From positions 310,001 to 374,000 of the forward strand of contig NC_010571.1 of assembly GCF_000019965.1 (NCBI RefSeq): DNA of 64,000 nt, in the 5' to 3' direction. The DNA is from Opitutus terrae PB90-1. GTDB taxonomy: Bacteria; Verrucomicrobiota; Verrucomicrobiia; Opitutales; Opitutaceae. The notes under the pieces were generated by a model. The model was not told the DNA's origin. It ran no database searches and saw only the letters and a program-made list of their open reading frames with translations. Positions 48,001 to 56,040 of the stretch are shown here, in pieces. The position numbers were made by a program, and so were the translations under genes. Positions within the stretch are counted from its first letter, which is position 1. Each line of letters opens with the position of its first letter.

Positions 48001-51000
48001 ACCGTTCGATACCAGGTGGCTCAGCTGCAGAGCAACGGAGCACTCGATTCCAATTTTGGTTCCAGCGGCAGCCTCGACTTCGACGTCGAGACGATCGCCC
48101 TGCTTCCCAGCGGTGAAATCGTGGTCGCCGGCGCCAGCCTCATGCGTGAGGGCTCAACCCATAATGCGCTGGCCCGGCTGAAGGCATCGGGAAGCATGGA
48201 TACAAGTTTCGCGGGCGAGGTGCGGTCGCCAGGAACCGTGGAGGCGCTCCTTCGACAGCGCGACGGAAAGCTCGTCCTAGGCGGCTGGTTCAGCCACGTG
48301 GACGGTGCGTCGCGAAAAGGAATCGTGCGACTGTCGGCGGACGGAGCCCTCGATGTGGATTTCGCCCCAGCCGTGACACTGGTCGGTGGTGCCACGGGAG
48401 CGAGCGCCAGGGTGAGCGCACTGGTCAGCCAACCTGATGGGAAGATCGTCTTTGCCGGGTTCTTCGACCGCGTGAACGGGCTGGTTCGCAATCGCATCGC
48501 TCGACTGCTGCCGAACGGGTCGATCGATCCCACGTTTGATCCGGGTTTTGGAGCGAGTTCATGGATCGCGACGGCCGCGCTTCAGCCCGACGGCAAGATC
48601 CTGCTCGGCGGCCTCTTCAGCGCCTATGCTGGCGTCACGCGCAACACCCTGGCGCGAATCAATCCGAATGGATCGCTCGATCCGACGTTTGACCCGAAGC
48701 AGGGCGCCAACTGGAGCGTATCGCAACTCGTGCTGCAGCCGGATGGCCGCGCGCTGGTCTGCGGCGGCTTCACCAGCTTCGCCGGGGTGAGCCGAAAGGG
48801 TGTGGTTCGCGTGAACACCGACGGCTCACTCGATACAAGCTTCGGCGCAACCAATGGCCTTGCATCAACGGCCGAGAGCGTACTCCTGGATCCCAGTGGG
48901 CTAGCCTACGTCGGCCGCTGGGATGGCGTTACCCGGCTCACGGCGAGTGGCAGCATCGATGCAACCTACTCCAACGCGGATCTCTCCGACGTGGGCAACA
49001 TCGGTGTGATTTACCGGCAGGCCGACGGCCGGCTGATCGTGGGTCAGGACATCAACAGCGGTAGCGATGGACCGACGATCGGCATCGCACGCGTGAACGC
49101 CAGCGGCACGCGTGACGCGTCATTCACTGTCCTCGGCCTTGCTGAAGCGCACCTCAGCGCCATCGAGGTGCTGGAAGACGGTCGAATGCTGATCGCAGGA
49201 ACGACATTCAACGACGGCACGATGGAGCAGTTCGGTCTTGCCCGGTTGATGTTTGTGCCGGCGCCAAGCATCACGCAGCCGCCGGCGAATGCCACGATCA
49301 ATGTCGGACAAACAGGCACGTTCTCCGTCGTGGCCGCCGGTGAAGGGCCGTTCACCTATCAGTGGAGGAAGGCCGGCAATCCAATCACCGGCAACGCCTC
49401 GGCCACAACCGCGACGCTGACGATCACCAACGTCCAGCTCGCCGATGCCGGCGACTACGACGTCGTGGTCACCAACATGGGGGGCACCACGACGAGCAGT
49501 CTCGCCACGTTCGTGGTATACCTCCCACCTCAAATCACGAGTCAGCCTGCCAACCGCACGATTACCGCCGGTGGGAGTGCCAGCTTTTCCGTGGTCGCGA
49601 CGGGCAGTCCTACTCCGACGTATCAGTGGCGCCGCAACGGCGCCGCGCTGCCAGGAGCAACCGCCGCATCGTTGACCCTCGCCGACATCCCGGCCAATGG
49701 TGGCGGCGCCATCACCGTGGTCGTCACCAACGCTGGCGGATTCCTGGAAAGCGATCCGGCTACGCTCACGGTCAATCCTATCGCGCCGGAGTTCGCGACC
49801 GGCCTGCCCGCGACAGCGACAGCCATCCAAGGCCGCGGGTTCTACTTTCCCGTCGTCACGAACACCACGCCCGCCGTGTTTACGGCTCCAGGCCTCGAAG
49901 CCGCCGGTGGAACACTGACGATCAATTCCAGCAGCGGCGCGATCAGCGGCGTGCCGGCCAATCTCGGCTCGTTCGCCGTCACGATCATCGCCACGAACTC
50001 GACGGGCAGCGACACACACGTGCTCGATCTCGTGGTGCAGCCGCCCCCGCCTGTGATCACCAGCGCCGCTGCGGCCAGTGGTCGGACCGACACCGCTTTC
50101 AACTTTGCTGTCGTTGCCACGAACACCCCGTCGACCTACAGCGCCACAGGGCTTCCAGACGGACTCGTGATCGAGGCCGGCACCGGCGAGATCCACGGCA
50201 CCGCCACTGTGGCGGGAACGTACACCGTCGTGCTGACGGTGACGAACGCCTCAGGCGCCATCACTCAGCCATTCATCCTGACGATCGCGCCGCCGCCCAA
50301 CACGCCTGCCTATACGGGTACCCTCTCGCCCGCGGGCGTTCAAGGAGTCGCGTTTTCCTTCACGCCGGCGTTCGGCACGGTGACCGCACCGTACGCGCTC
50401 ATCGGGTCGTTGCCGGCCGGGCTGTCGTTCGCACCAGCGACTGGAGTGATCTCGGGAACGCCCGACGCGATGGGGTCATTTCCCGTCAAGCTTTCCGCCA
50501 CCAATGCAGCCGGAACTACCACTGTCGACCTCACGATCGTCATCAATCCGGCGCCGAATGCACCGGTGATCACCAGCGCGAGCGTCGCGCCGGTGACCCG
50601 CGTCGGTGACACTTTCAGTTTCACCCTCACCTCGTCGGGCACGCCGTTGGCCAGCAGCTACAACGCAGCCCCACTTCCTGCAGGGCTGACATTGGATCCG
50701 AGCACGGGCGTGATCTCCGGCGCACCAGCGGCCTTCGGGACATATTACGTGGACGTCGCCGCAACCAACAGCATCGGCATCGGGCCCGAGGCGGTCTTGG
50801 TTATTACAATTGTTCCATCGGTCGGCGCCCCGGTGGTGAACAGCGCTCCGATCACGCTCGGCCACGTTGGCGTGCCCTTCACCTACACGCTGGCGGCGAG
50901 CAACGACCCGGCGAGTTTCAGCATCACGACGGGCACGCTACCCGACGGGCTGCAACTCGACACCACCAACGGAACGATTACCGGAACCCCTGAAGCCACT

Positions 51001-52707
51001 GCGGTGGGGGAATCGCGCGTGTGGTTCAACGCGACCAATGGGTCCGGCGTTGGAATCCCGAGCGAGGTGCTCTTCCGGATCGCGCCCGCGCTGACGACGC
51101 CCGTGATCATCAGCAACGGCACGGCAATCGCGCAAGTTGGCCAGCCATTCCAGTACGCCATCGCCAGCCGCAGCGACTCCGCCGTGACCGGCTACGAGGC
51201 GGCCGGATTGCCGGCGTGGCTGACGCTCAATGCAACGACGGGCGTACTCGCGGGAATTCCAAGCGAACCAACCAGCGCCCCGATCAGCGCTTCTCTCAGC
51301 GCCACGAATGCAAACGGGACCGGCAGCACGAAGGTCCTGCAGCTTACCATTATTCCAGCTCCTGGCACGCCTCGCATTACCAGTTCGCTGACTGCACTTG
51401 GGCGCGTCGGGACCGCGTTTAGTTATCAAATCTCCGCCAGTGATTCGCCGACTTCGTTTCTCGCCACCGGACTGCCAACGGGACTAGCGCTCGATCCGCT
51501 CTCCGGCCTGATCACGGGAACACCGGCGTCGGCCGACACATTCGAGGTAATCCTCCGGGCCGCCAATGCCAACGGGCTCGGTAATGCGGCGACGCTGAAG
51601 CTCGGTCTCGCGCCGGCGCTGAATGCGCCCGCCATCACGAGTGCCGCAACCGCCACCGGCCAGGTAGGAGCGGCCTTCACGTATCAGATCACTGCGAGCA
51701 ACGGCCCGATCCTGAGCTACGCGGTCAGTGGCGCGCTGCCGCAAGGGCTGACGTTCAATTCCGCCACGGGGGAAATCACGGGCAAGCCGGCCGACGACCC
51801 GCGCATCTATCCGGTCAATTTGACGGCCTCCACGACGGCCGGGACCAGCTCGCCGCAGCCTCTGCTGATTGCGATCGCGCCCGCCATCGGCGTGCCGGTG
51901 CTGACCACTTCCGAGTATGTAACCGCTCGGGTCGGCGAACCGTTCTCCTACACGATCACGGCGTCCAACCTCAGTGGGACGGCACCGTATGCACCTCCCA
52001 TCCTTTTGGATGCCGTGAACCTGCCCGCGGGTCTCGCGGTGAATCCGGCCACCGGTACTATTCAGGGAAGTCCGACGGAAGCCGGAACGAGCATTGCCAC
52101 GCTCACGGCAACGAACGCGGCAGGCACCAGCGCCGCCCGGGATCTTACGTTCACCATCCGGCCGGCGGCTGCCGCACCTCTTTTTGAACCAGCAGGCGAA
52201 GTCGCCGCGCAAGTGGGGCAAGCGTTCAGCTATCAGATCATCGCAGGCAATGCGCCGGACAGTTACGAGACACTCGACGCCCCGGGCTGGATGCACGTGA
52301 ACGCCACCACCGGATTCATCACGGGTGTGCCGGAGGCGCCGGGCATGTGGGTCATCCGACTGGTGGCGGCGAACGCCGCGGGCAGCAGCAGCCCCGTTCC
52401 GTTGCGTGTGATCGTCGCTCCGGCGGCGAACACGCCGCTCGTGACCAGTTCGCGCACTCACGTCGGTACGGTGGGCACGGCGATGAGCTTCACGATCGAG
52501 GCAGCGCCGACCATGCCGGCCGTGACCTTCGCCGCCACCGGACTTCCGCCTGGCCTGACGTTGAACACCGCGACTGGCGTCGTAAACGGCACACCGGTCG
52601 AGTCCGGCACGTTCGAAGTGATCGTAACTCCCACCAGCAGCAATGGCACGGGCGCTCCCGTCACCTTCACCATCACCATCCGGCCGAACGTCACGTTCGG
52701 GTCCTAA
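42016..52707 (+). CDS. giant secreted repeat protein (3563 aa): unassigned domain x2, Ig-like, 28 delta-60 motifs, 11 terminal putative-Ig repeats
   Basis: A signal peptide (MKNTVCRLALALIGTTLFA) is followed by an unassigned ~270-residue domain (residues ~30-285), an Ig-like module (TTYQWARNGVSLVGA), a second copy of the unassigned domain (~361-648), putative-Ig (He_PIG) and Ig-like modules (~650-820), then delta-60 array 1 (~825-1527), another putative-Ig plus Ig pair (~1530-1705), delta-60 array 2 (~1709-2415), two Ig-like modules (~2416-2588) and eleven He_PIG modules to the end. Each delta-60 unit has the form QPDGKILVAGDF...RLNADGSLDxSFDPG. There is no membrane anchor, sorting tail or T9SS-type C-terminal domain that I recognise. 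Likely an extracellular adhesin or scaffold. Confidence 0.88.
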   Translation: MKNTVCRLALALIGTTLFAPYVGSAASVTGGATAELLDWTALDGKVYDVVRLTGPTATVSADAGQHVRVRFLDKHGDLVNVDFSGAGTLTIALDPATASSAPIPAALYNLPSVEFMQGDAALTIVNANETSNLTVFPSGRGTEVDRSFLRSDITYEGWADITRVTIVGRAPFPSKFGFLNTAYVRYGATSGITGISAGDVELWGSVPISDVEASGTATPCLMFGTTMTVRIFGGDLAQPNGKPILLRGTSPAILHFNEGFDSNDVMLPTQPNRGTFTGQPPSFWTHPSSAIVVEDRSGVFAVNAGNTTTYQWARNGVSLVGATSQTLTVSHAQPASTGVYQVLATNWCSADSSLPAILGITTTSKVLGAGQELEPHNLVHPAGYTFDQVLVTGAALSVTSDFNVTSNSWEVTRLLFIDLDDDLVAVEFRGPGTLSVVLDDAVGPAAPLKYNQPSVQYIKGHAGLIIAGADERTHLSITSVGRATTFDPTGTFDITAPITAINDPANNGSPLFTGQEATAYDGIADIAYIAVLSNNGKFGGIDAANANCFASRGLAGIFAPGVVFTGPVLLGNVTAFDSATPVLVFGTTADLDLRIVGGNLAQPNGRNLYASGFGSPSDIQFVAGADSHGRAIAANTNEAVFEPYPVTGQSPGIISAASATFVVGQRGTFAVEGTGTPAPTISVQGLPTWASLSNDGVISGIPPIAGPSTLTVTAANGVGAPISQTFILQVLDPLVVEPPRAGTVWAGSSITLYASASGGGDLTYQWRHEGQPISGATSSSYTIPSATMSDAGLYDVVVSRFDRQLVSGAAVLSVAPASYAFPGIMRVDPSFHPMIEKLGGQIYALAQQPDGQLIIGGEFSRLNGVVRPNIARTDGTGAVDLTFDPGKGPNDSVRRIVRQPDGKILVAGDFTSYGGFPRYHVARINADGTLDHSFDPGAGPNGEVVALALEPNGKIILGGSFLSCDGLSRPRVVRLNSNGAVDTTFNPGSGANNPVSAVALQPDGKIVIAGSFIQYNGVLRPRVARLHPDGSLDTSFVFPADGLLLPTSLALQPDGKVLVGTFSGPKLLRLNADGSVDDSFSVAPTNPVLTLALQPDGKIVVGAGYDPGSGLPTQYITRFNPTGTVDSGFSPGNTLPIHVRALALAADGSVTIGGTDAFAGSSEARVLRLTADGTADPSLAVALRSLATIQRMQRQRDGKLIIVGDFQYVDNVEQSGIARLNANGSRDESFSAGSGADDKIAELLLQPDGKILVAGRFSHIAGVARQRIGRLLSDGSLDLSFDPGTGPDGEIKAMGLQLDGRILIAGGFVSYRGERRLYVARAEPDGSLDSTFQTNGTGPGGLIEHLVLQRDGKIVLGGTFTTYNGTPQAKLVRLNPDGSLDMSFSSGLPTDRTLLGIWALPNEELLVSLEGSESLVRLRSSGMLDSDFVTGNLAPVLVQAGSVLVQADDYVLVGRSLDIATPADPAPPGLVRVRRNGTVDPGFAIPGLRDAQVSQILMLDDGQLLLAGTHFSDGYVHQGGVARLMGAFHPWFTSPDERTFTVGTQNVATVTAGGVPAPRYDVTDGQFPSWASLSPITGVISGTPFSSAGSPFTFTIKASNGVGTDAFQTFTLRVAEGSISIAPLQSETATAGETITWSASVTGETPASYQWRVNGQPIAGATSASYTIPAVTMHDAGHYEVVVTSAVGQSFISVAGNLDVAPTRYPGAMQLDPTFAPLIEAAGGTILSIARQPDGKLVAGGSFSRINGVLRRNLARLNADGSVDLTFDPGLGPDQPVYKVLVQPDGKILLGGEFVHYDGVTRGRIARVNSDGSLDHAFADGIGAGGRIEAIALQPDGKIVTGGWFQTFGGLSRSRCVRLNPDGTVDSSFDVGDGAGVKDLKLLSDGHILLAGPFTSYNGQPRAGLVRLKADGSVDPEFVPDTWSGLDATSLAIQPDGKLIVGASSFEQNGPDLLRLNQDGSRDTGFTPPPFRNIDALELRADGKILIGGSFRSAGTVRYQVAQLQSNGALDSNFGSSGSLDFDVETIALLPSGEIVVAGASLMREGSTHNALARLKASGSMDTSFAGEVRSPGTVEALLRQRDGKLVLGGWFSHVDGASRKGIVRLSADGALDVDFAPAVTLVGGATGASARVSALVSQPDGKIVFAGFFDRVNGLVRNRIARLLPNGSIDPTFDPGFGASSWIATAALQPDGKILLGGLFSAYAGVTRNTLARINPNGSLDPTFDPKQGANWSVSQLVLQPDGRALVCGGFTSFAGVSRKGVVRVNTDGSLDTSFGATNGLASTAESVLLDPSGLAYVGRWDGVTRLTASGSIDATYSNADLSDVGNIGVIYRQADGRLIVGQDINSGSDGPTIGIARVNASGTRDASFTVLGLAEAHLSAIEVLEDGRMLIAGTTFNDGTMEQFGLARLMFVPAPSITQPPANATINVGQTGTFSVVAAGEGPFTYQWRKAGNPITGNASATTATLTITNVQLADAGDYDVVVTNMGGTTTSSLATFVVYLPPQITSQPANRTITAGGSASFSVVATGSPTPTYQWRRNGAALPGATAASLTLADIPANGGGAITVVVTNAGGFLESDPATLTVNPIAPEFATGLPATATAIQGRGFYFPVVTNTTPAVFTAPGLEAAGGTLTINSSSGAISGVPANLGSFAVTIIATNSTGSDTHVLDLVVQPPPPVITSAAAASGRTDTAFNFAVVATNTPSTYSATGLPDGLVIEAGTGEIHGTATVAGTYTVVLTVTNASGAITQPFILTIAPPPNTPAYTGTLSPAGVQGVAFSFTPAFGTVTAPYALIGSLPAGLSFAPATGVISGTPDAMGSFPVKLSATNAAGTTTVDLTIVINPAPNAPVITSASVAPVTRVGDTFSFTLTSSGTPLASSYNAAPLPAGLTLDPSTGVISGAPAAFGTYYVDVAATNSIGIGPEAVLVITIVPSVGAPVVNSAPITLGHVGVPFTYTLAASNDPASFSITTGTLPDGLQLDTTNGTITGTPEATAVGESRVWFNATNGSGVGIPSEVLFRIAPALTTPVIISNGTAIAQVGQPFQYAIASRSDSAVTGYEAAGLPAWLTLNATTGVLAGIPSEPTSAPISASLSATNANGTGSTKVLQLTIIPAPGTPRITSSLTALGRVGTAFSYQISASDSPTSFLATGLPTGLALDPLSGLITGTPASADTFEVILRAANANGLGNAATLKLGLAPALNAPAITSAATATGQVGAAFTYQITASNGPILSYAVSGALPQGLTFNSATGEITGKPADDPRIYPVNLTASTTAGTSSPQPLLIAIAPAIGVPVLTTSEYVTARVGEPFSYTITASNLSGTAPYAPPILLDAVNLPAGLAVNPATGTIQGSPTEAGTSIATLTATNAAGTSAARDLTFTIRPAAAAPLFEPAGEVAAQVGQAFSYQIIAGNAPDSYETLDAPGWMHVNATTGFITGVPEAPGMWVIRLVAANAAGSSSPVPLRVIVAPAANTPLVTSSRTHVGTVGTAMSFTIEAAPTMPAVTFAATGLPPGLTLNTATGVVNGTPVESGTFEVIVTPTSSNGTGAPVTFTITIRPNVTFGS
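42103..42870 (+). other. unassigned domain, copy 1 (in the 3563-aa protein)
   Basis: Beginning near TAELLDWTALDGKVYDVV. Shared landmarks with the other two copies: a V-x-L-T-G-x-x-x-x-V-x-A-D strand, VNVDFSGAGTLTIAL, LYNLPSVEFMQGDAALTI, YEGWADITRVTI and FGTTMTVRIFGGDLAQPNGK. This is the most divergent copy. Confidence 0.6.
43098..43960 (+). other. unassigned domain, copy 2 (in the 3563-aa protein)
   Basis: Starts TTSKVLGAGQELEPHNLVHP. Landmarks: YTFDQVLVTGAALSVTSD, FIDLDDDLVAVEFRGPGT, KYNQPSVQYIKGHAGLII, YDGIADIAYIAVLSNNGKFG and VFGTTADLDLRIVGGNLAQP. Close to copy 3 over its whole length. Confidence 0.65.
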
Positions 52708-52749
52708 ACACCCGTCGCATTCGTCACCAAGCACCCGTCGTTCTCCGTT

Positions 52750-55413
52750 ATGATCCAGTTTTCTTCATTTTGTCGCTTCTTCGCAGGGACGCTCCTGGCC
52801 TGCTTACCGGCTGCACTGACCGCGCAACAGACCATCACCGGCACCCCCGGCCAGGTGGGCGCGAACTACAGCTTTCAGGTGACGTCGACGGCGACTCCAC
52901 CGGTGCAATACCAAGCCACCGGACTGCCTGCCGGGCTGGCGATCAACGCGAGTTCCGGGTTGATCACCGGCATGCCGACGACCCCGGGGACGAGTCTTGG
53001 CGACGTCTCGGTCACGAGCAATGGGCAGACCAACCACGCGGCGATCTCGATCACGATTGTGGCGGCATCGGGCACGTCCATTATCACCAGCTCAACCACC
53101 GCGAATGGCACGGTCGGCCAAGCGTTCAGCTACACCGTCACCGGGAGCAATGCGCCGACGAGTTTCAACGTGTCCGGGCTGCCGGCTCAGCTCGTAGCAG
53201 ATACGAACACGGGCGCGATCAGTGGGGTGCCCGCGACGGCAGGAACGTATTCCATTGCGCTCAGCGGCAACAATGCGAGTGGTACGGGAGCCCCCGTGAC
53301 CCTCACCCTTACGGTGGCTGCTCCGGCCGCGGCACCAGTGATCACGAGTCCGACCAGCGCGGCGGTGGCTGTCGGCGCCCCTTTTAGCTACACGATCACC
53401 GCCACGAACACGCCGAGTTCCTTTGCCGCGGCGGGACGGCCATTGGGGGTGGATCTGGATTCGGCAACCGGCGCGCTGAGCGGCACGTCGTCCATCGCCG
53501 GCGTCTATACGATGGCGCTGACCGCGACCAACGGAAACGGCACCAGCGCCCCGGTGAATCTGGTGCTTACGGTGGGCTCACTGCCAGCCATCACCAGCGC
53601 CACCACGGTGCTGGCCAGCGTCGGTCAGCCGTTCAGCTACGCGACACTCGCGAGCGCAGCTGCGACCAGTTTCAACGTCAGCGGTTTGCCGCCCGGACTC
53701 ACCGCCACGCCAGCTGGGGTTATTAGTGGCACGCCGACGTCAGCGGGCGTTTTTCCCATCCAGCTGAGCGCCAACAACACCGTCGGAACGGGCCCGAGTA
53801 CCACCCTGACGCTGACGACCGGCGAACGGCCGGCGATCACCAGCGCCAGCTCTGCGAGCGGCAAGATCGGGACCGCCTTCTCCTATCAAATCACGGCTAC
53901 TGGCACGCCGACGAGCTATGCGGCGGCTGGATTGCCGGCGACACTCTCGTTGGATGCAGCCACTGGGCTGATCAGTGGGACGCCGACGGGCACGGGAACT
54001 CACTCGGTTTCGCTCACCGCCACAAACCTGTTTGGTGCCGGTGAGGCCAAGACGCTGACGATTCAGATCGGCTCATCGGGAGGAGGTGGCGGCGGGGGAG
54101 GTGGAGGAGGTGCCGGCGGTGGTGGCGGCTGGCCAATTATCCTCAACGAAACCGCGGTGAACGCGTTGGTTGGGGTGCCCTTCGAACTGCAAATCAAGAC
54201 ATCGATCCCAGCGATGCACTTTGAAGCAGTCGGGCTTCCAGAAGCGGTCTCGCTTAGTGAGCGGACCGGTTTGATCTCAGGCACGTTCACCGCTCCCGGA
54301 ATCTACAATGTCGATTTGGCGGCCACGAATCTTGGCGGGACTCACCGTCGGATGATCACGATCACCGCCAGCGTGCTTCCGGTGTTTACGCTTCAGCCGC
54401 AAGGAGCGTCCGTGGACCTCGGCGCCAAGATTGTTTTGAGCGGCGCGGCCACAGGCACGCCCACGCCGACTTATCAGTGGTTGAAAAATGGATCCGCCAT
54501 TCCCGGCGCGACCGACGCCTCCTTCACCATCGCCAGTTTTCAAGCCGCCGACGCGGGATCCTATGTCTTGGTGGCCACCAACGCGGGCGGATCCACCTCA
54601 AGCGCGGCGGCCGTGCTCGGTGTTCACACCACCGCCAAGGTTGTGGGCTTGGGCAAGGTCGTCGGTGAGGACATCAAACATCCCAACGGAAATACCTTCG
54701 ATCAGGTACTGATCACCGGGACTACCGCCACCATCACCGCGGACCCCGGCCAGATCACGCGCATGTCGTACGTCGACCTCGACGATGATATCGTCCAGAT
54801 CGAGTTCAGTGGCGCCGGAACGGTCACGGTGAGCCTCGAGAATGCCACCGGACCCGCCGTGGCGACAAAGTACAACCAACCGGACATCACCTATATGAAA
54901 GGTCACGCGTCACTGGTCGTCTCTGGTGTGGACGAGACCACCTATCTTTCCGTCTTCAGCGTGGGCACGATCACCGCGGTCAATCCAACGCTCTTCAAGC
55001 CAGGCGAAACCTACGACGGCATGGCCGATATCGGACTGATCTCGATTAGCAGCCGCGACGGCAAAATGGCGTCCCTGCGCCTCGCCAACGCGTCCTTCTT
55101 CCGCGCGGCAGGCATGACCGGCATCAATGCCCCAGGGGTCACGGTCGTGGGAGCAATCTATGTCGGTGAACTGACTGCGGATGCCGATGCCGAGCCGATC
55201 CTAGTCTTCGGCGGCACGGGTGATTTCCGCGTCACCGGCGGCGATCTTCATCAGCTGAACGGACGGGCGGTGGAGGTCGATGGCATCAGCAACGTGAGTT
55301 TCACGGCTGGAGCCACGTCGCACGGAGTGGCTTTACCGGCCCAAGCCAACCGGGCGAAGTTCGAGAAGAATGGAAAGGATATCACCGGCGATCTCGTGCC
55401 TCCTCCTCATTAA
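52750..55413 (+). CDS. secreted repeat protein (887 aa): six putative-Ig modules, Ig-like module, C-terminal unassigned domain
   Basis: Signal peptide MIQFSSFCRFFAGTLLACLPAALTA over about 25 residues. Five He_PIG modules (to ~residue 437) follow, of the type FNVSGLPPGLTATPAGVISGTP, then a pure Gly-rich linker with one Ala (~440-456), a sixth He_PIG (~457-540), an Ig-like module (PTPTYQWLKNGSAIPGATDA) and a C-terminal copy of the unassigned domain (~627-887). It starts 42 nt after the giant gene's stop and shares three module types with it, so the two are probably co-transcribed and may act together. No anchor or sorting tail is visible. Confidence 0.85.
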   Translation: MIQFSSFCRFFAGTLLACLPAALTAQQTITGTPGQVGANYSFQVTSTATPPVQYQATGLPAGLAINASSGLITGMPTTPGTSLGDVSVTSNGQTNHAAISITIVAASGTSIITSSTTANGTVGQAFSYTVTGSNAPTSFNVSGLPAQLVADTNTGAISGVPATAGTYSIALSGNNASGTGAPVTLTLTVAAPAAAPVITSPTSAAVAVGAPFSYTITATNTPSSFAAAGRPLGVDLDSATGALSGTSSIAGVYTMALTATNGNGTSAPVNLVLTVGSLPAITSATTVLASVGQPFSYATLASAAATSFNVSGLPPGLTATPAGVISGTPTSAGVFPIQLSANNTVGTGPSTTLTLTTGERPAITSASSASGKIGTAFSYQITATGTPTSYAAAGLPATLSLDAATGLISGTPTGTGTHSVSLTATNLFGAGEAKTLTIQIGSSGGGGGGGGGGGAGGGGGWPIILNETAVNALVGVPFELQIKTSIPAMHFEAVGLPEAVSLSERTGLISGTFTAPGIYNVDLAATNLGGTHRRMITITASVLPVFTLQPQGASVDLGAKIVLSGAATGTPTPTYQWLKNGSAIPGATDASFTIASFQAADAGSYVLVATNAGGSTSSAAAVLGVHTTAKVVGLGKVVGEDIKHPNGNTFDQVLITGTTATITADPGQITRMSYVDLDDDIVQIEFSGAGTVTVSLENATGPAVATKYNQPDITYMKGHASLVVSGVDETTYLSVFSVGTITAVNPTLFKPGETYDGMADIGLISISSRDGKMASLRLANASFFRAAGMTGINAPGVTVVGAIYVGELTADADAEPILVFGGTGDFRVTGGDLHQLNGRAVEVDGISNVSFTAGATSHGVALPAQANRAKFEKNGKDITGDLVPPPH
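54628..55413 (+). other. unassigned domain, copy 3 (C-terminus of the 887-aa protein)
   Basis: Starts TTAKVVGLGKVVGEDIKHPN. Landmarks: NTFDQVLITGTTATITAD, YVDLDDDIVQIEFSGAGT, KYNQPDITYMKGHASLVV, YDGMADIGLISISSRDGK and VFGGTGDFRVTGGDLHQLNG. Here it is terminal, which defines the domain's C-terminal border near PANRAKFEKNGKDITGD. Confidence 0.65.
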
Positions 55414-56040
55414 GCATGCTCGCGGCAGCATTCGCTCGTCGCACAACGCAAGGTTGGATCGGCCATTTCGACCTGCTTCAGCTTGATCCACTCCTGCTCG
55501 TGACGCGCAGCAGCCGTCGAGATTGCACCCCTGATGATCGGCGGATCGAAGGAGTGCGACGTCTCTAGCTACGTGCCCGCATCGGTCTTCGCAAAAATCC
55601 GAGTTGCGCAGCGCTGGCCCCTTTCGTCATCTCGCTTGGCTGGGCGTGCAGCTGTCACGGTGAGCCTAGGCACAAGCCAGCTGCATTCACTCGCCGTGTC
55701 CGGCCCCAAAGCGGACGCCAGCGACCCCACCCCTGGAGTGCTGGCGTCCTAGGGCTATCTTGAAGACAGCAAGTCTCGCCGTAGCAGAATGCCTGAACAC
55801 CACCTCGGCGAAACACCACCCTAACGGCTCCACCGTCTGCCACCCGTCGTCATCCTTCAACGAGGCATTGGTCATAGTTTTTCTATGGCCACGGTAGTAT
55901 CCCGGGCCGTGCTTCGTGAACCGTCCACCACGGCCAAGGGAGGAGCACACCTTATCCGGCACACACTCGCCGCCGGGTCAGATCGCCCGCCAGCCGGCGT
56001 CGATCCGGCTGCCGGCGGCGCCCCGGCCGACCTCAGCGCC
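55414..56040. other. 627-bp gap without a supported gene
   Basis: Frames here are short and without recognisable motifs. On the minus strand, about 55412-55560 reads as a Cys-containing peptide ending EMADPTLRCATSECCREHA before a TAA that overlaps the end of the preceding gene. It has no good start and an in-frame stop upstream, so at most it is a remnant. GC content and codon pattern look less gene-like than the surroundings. Confidence 0.5.

Noticed and set aside
44490-49260. CRISPR array or transposon repeats within 42-55 kb
   Set aside because: The repetition is at protein level (delta-60 and He_PIG modules) with codon-wise drift, not short identical DNA repeats with unique spacers.
55534-55752. 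72-codon frame in the 55.4-56.0 kb gap
   Set aside because: No ribosome-binding site, no motif and weak codon bias. Not distinguishable from chance.
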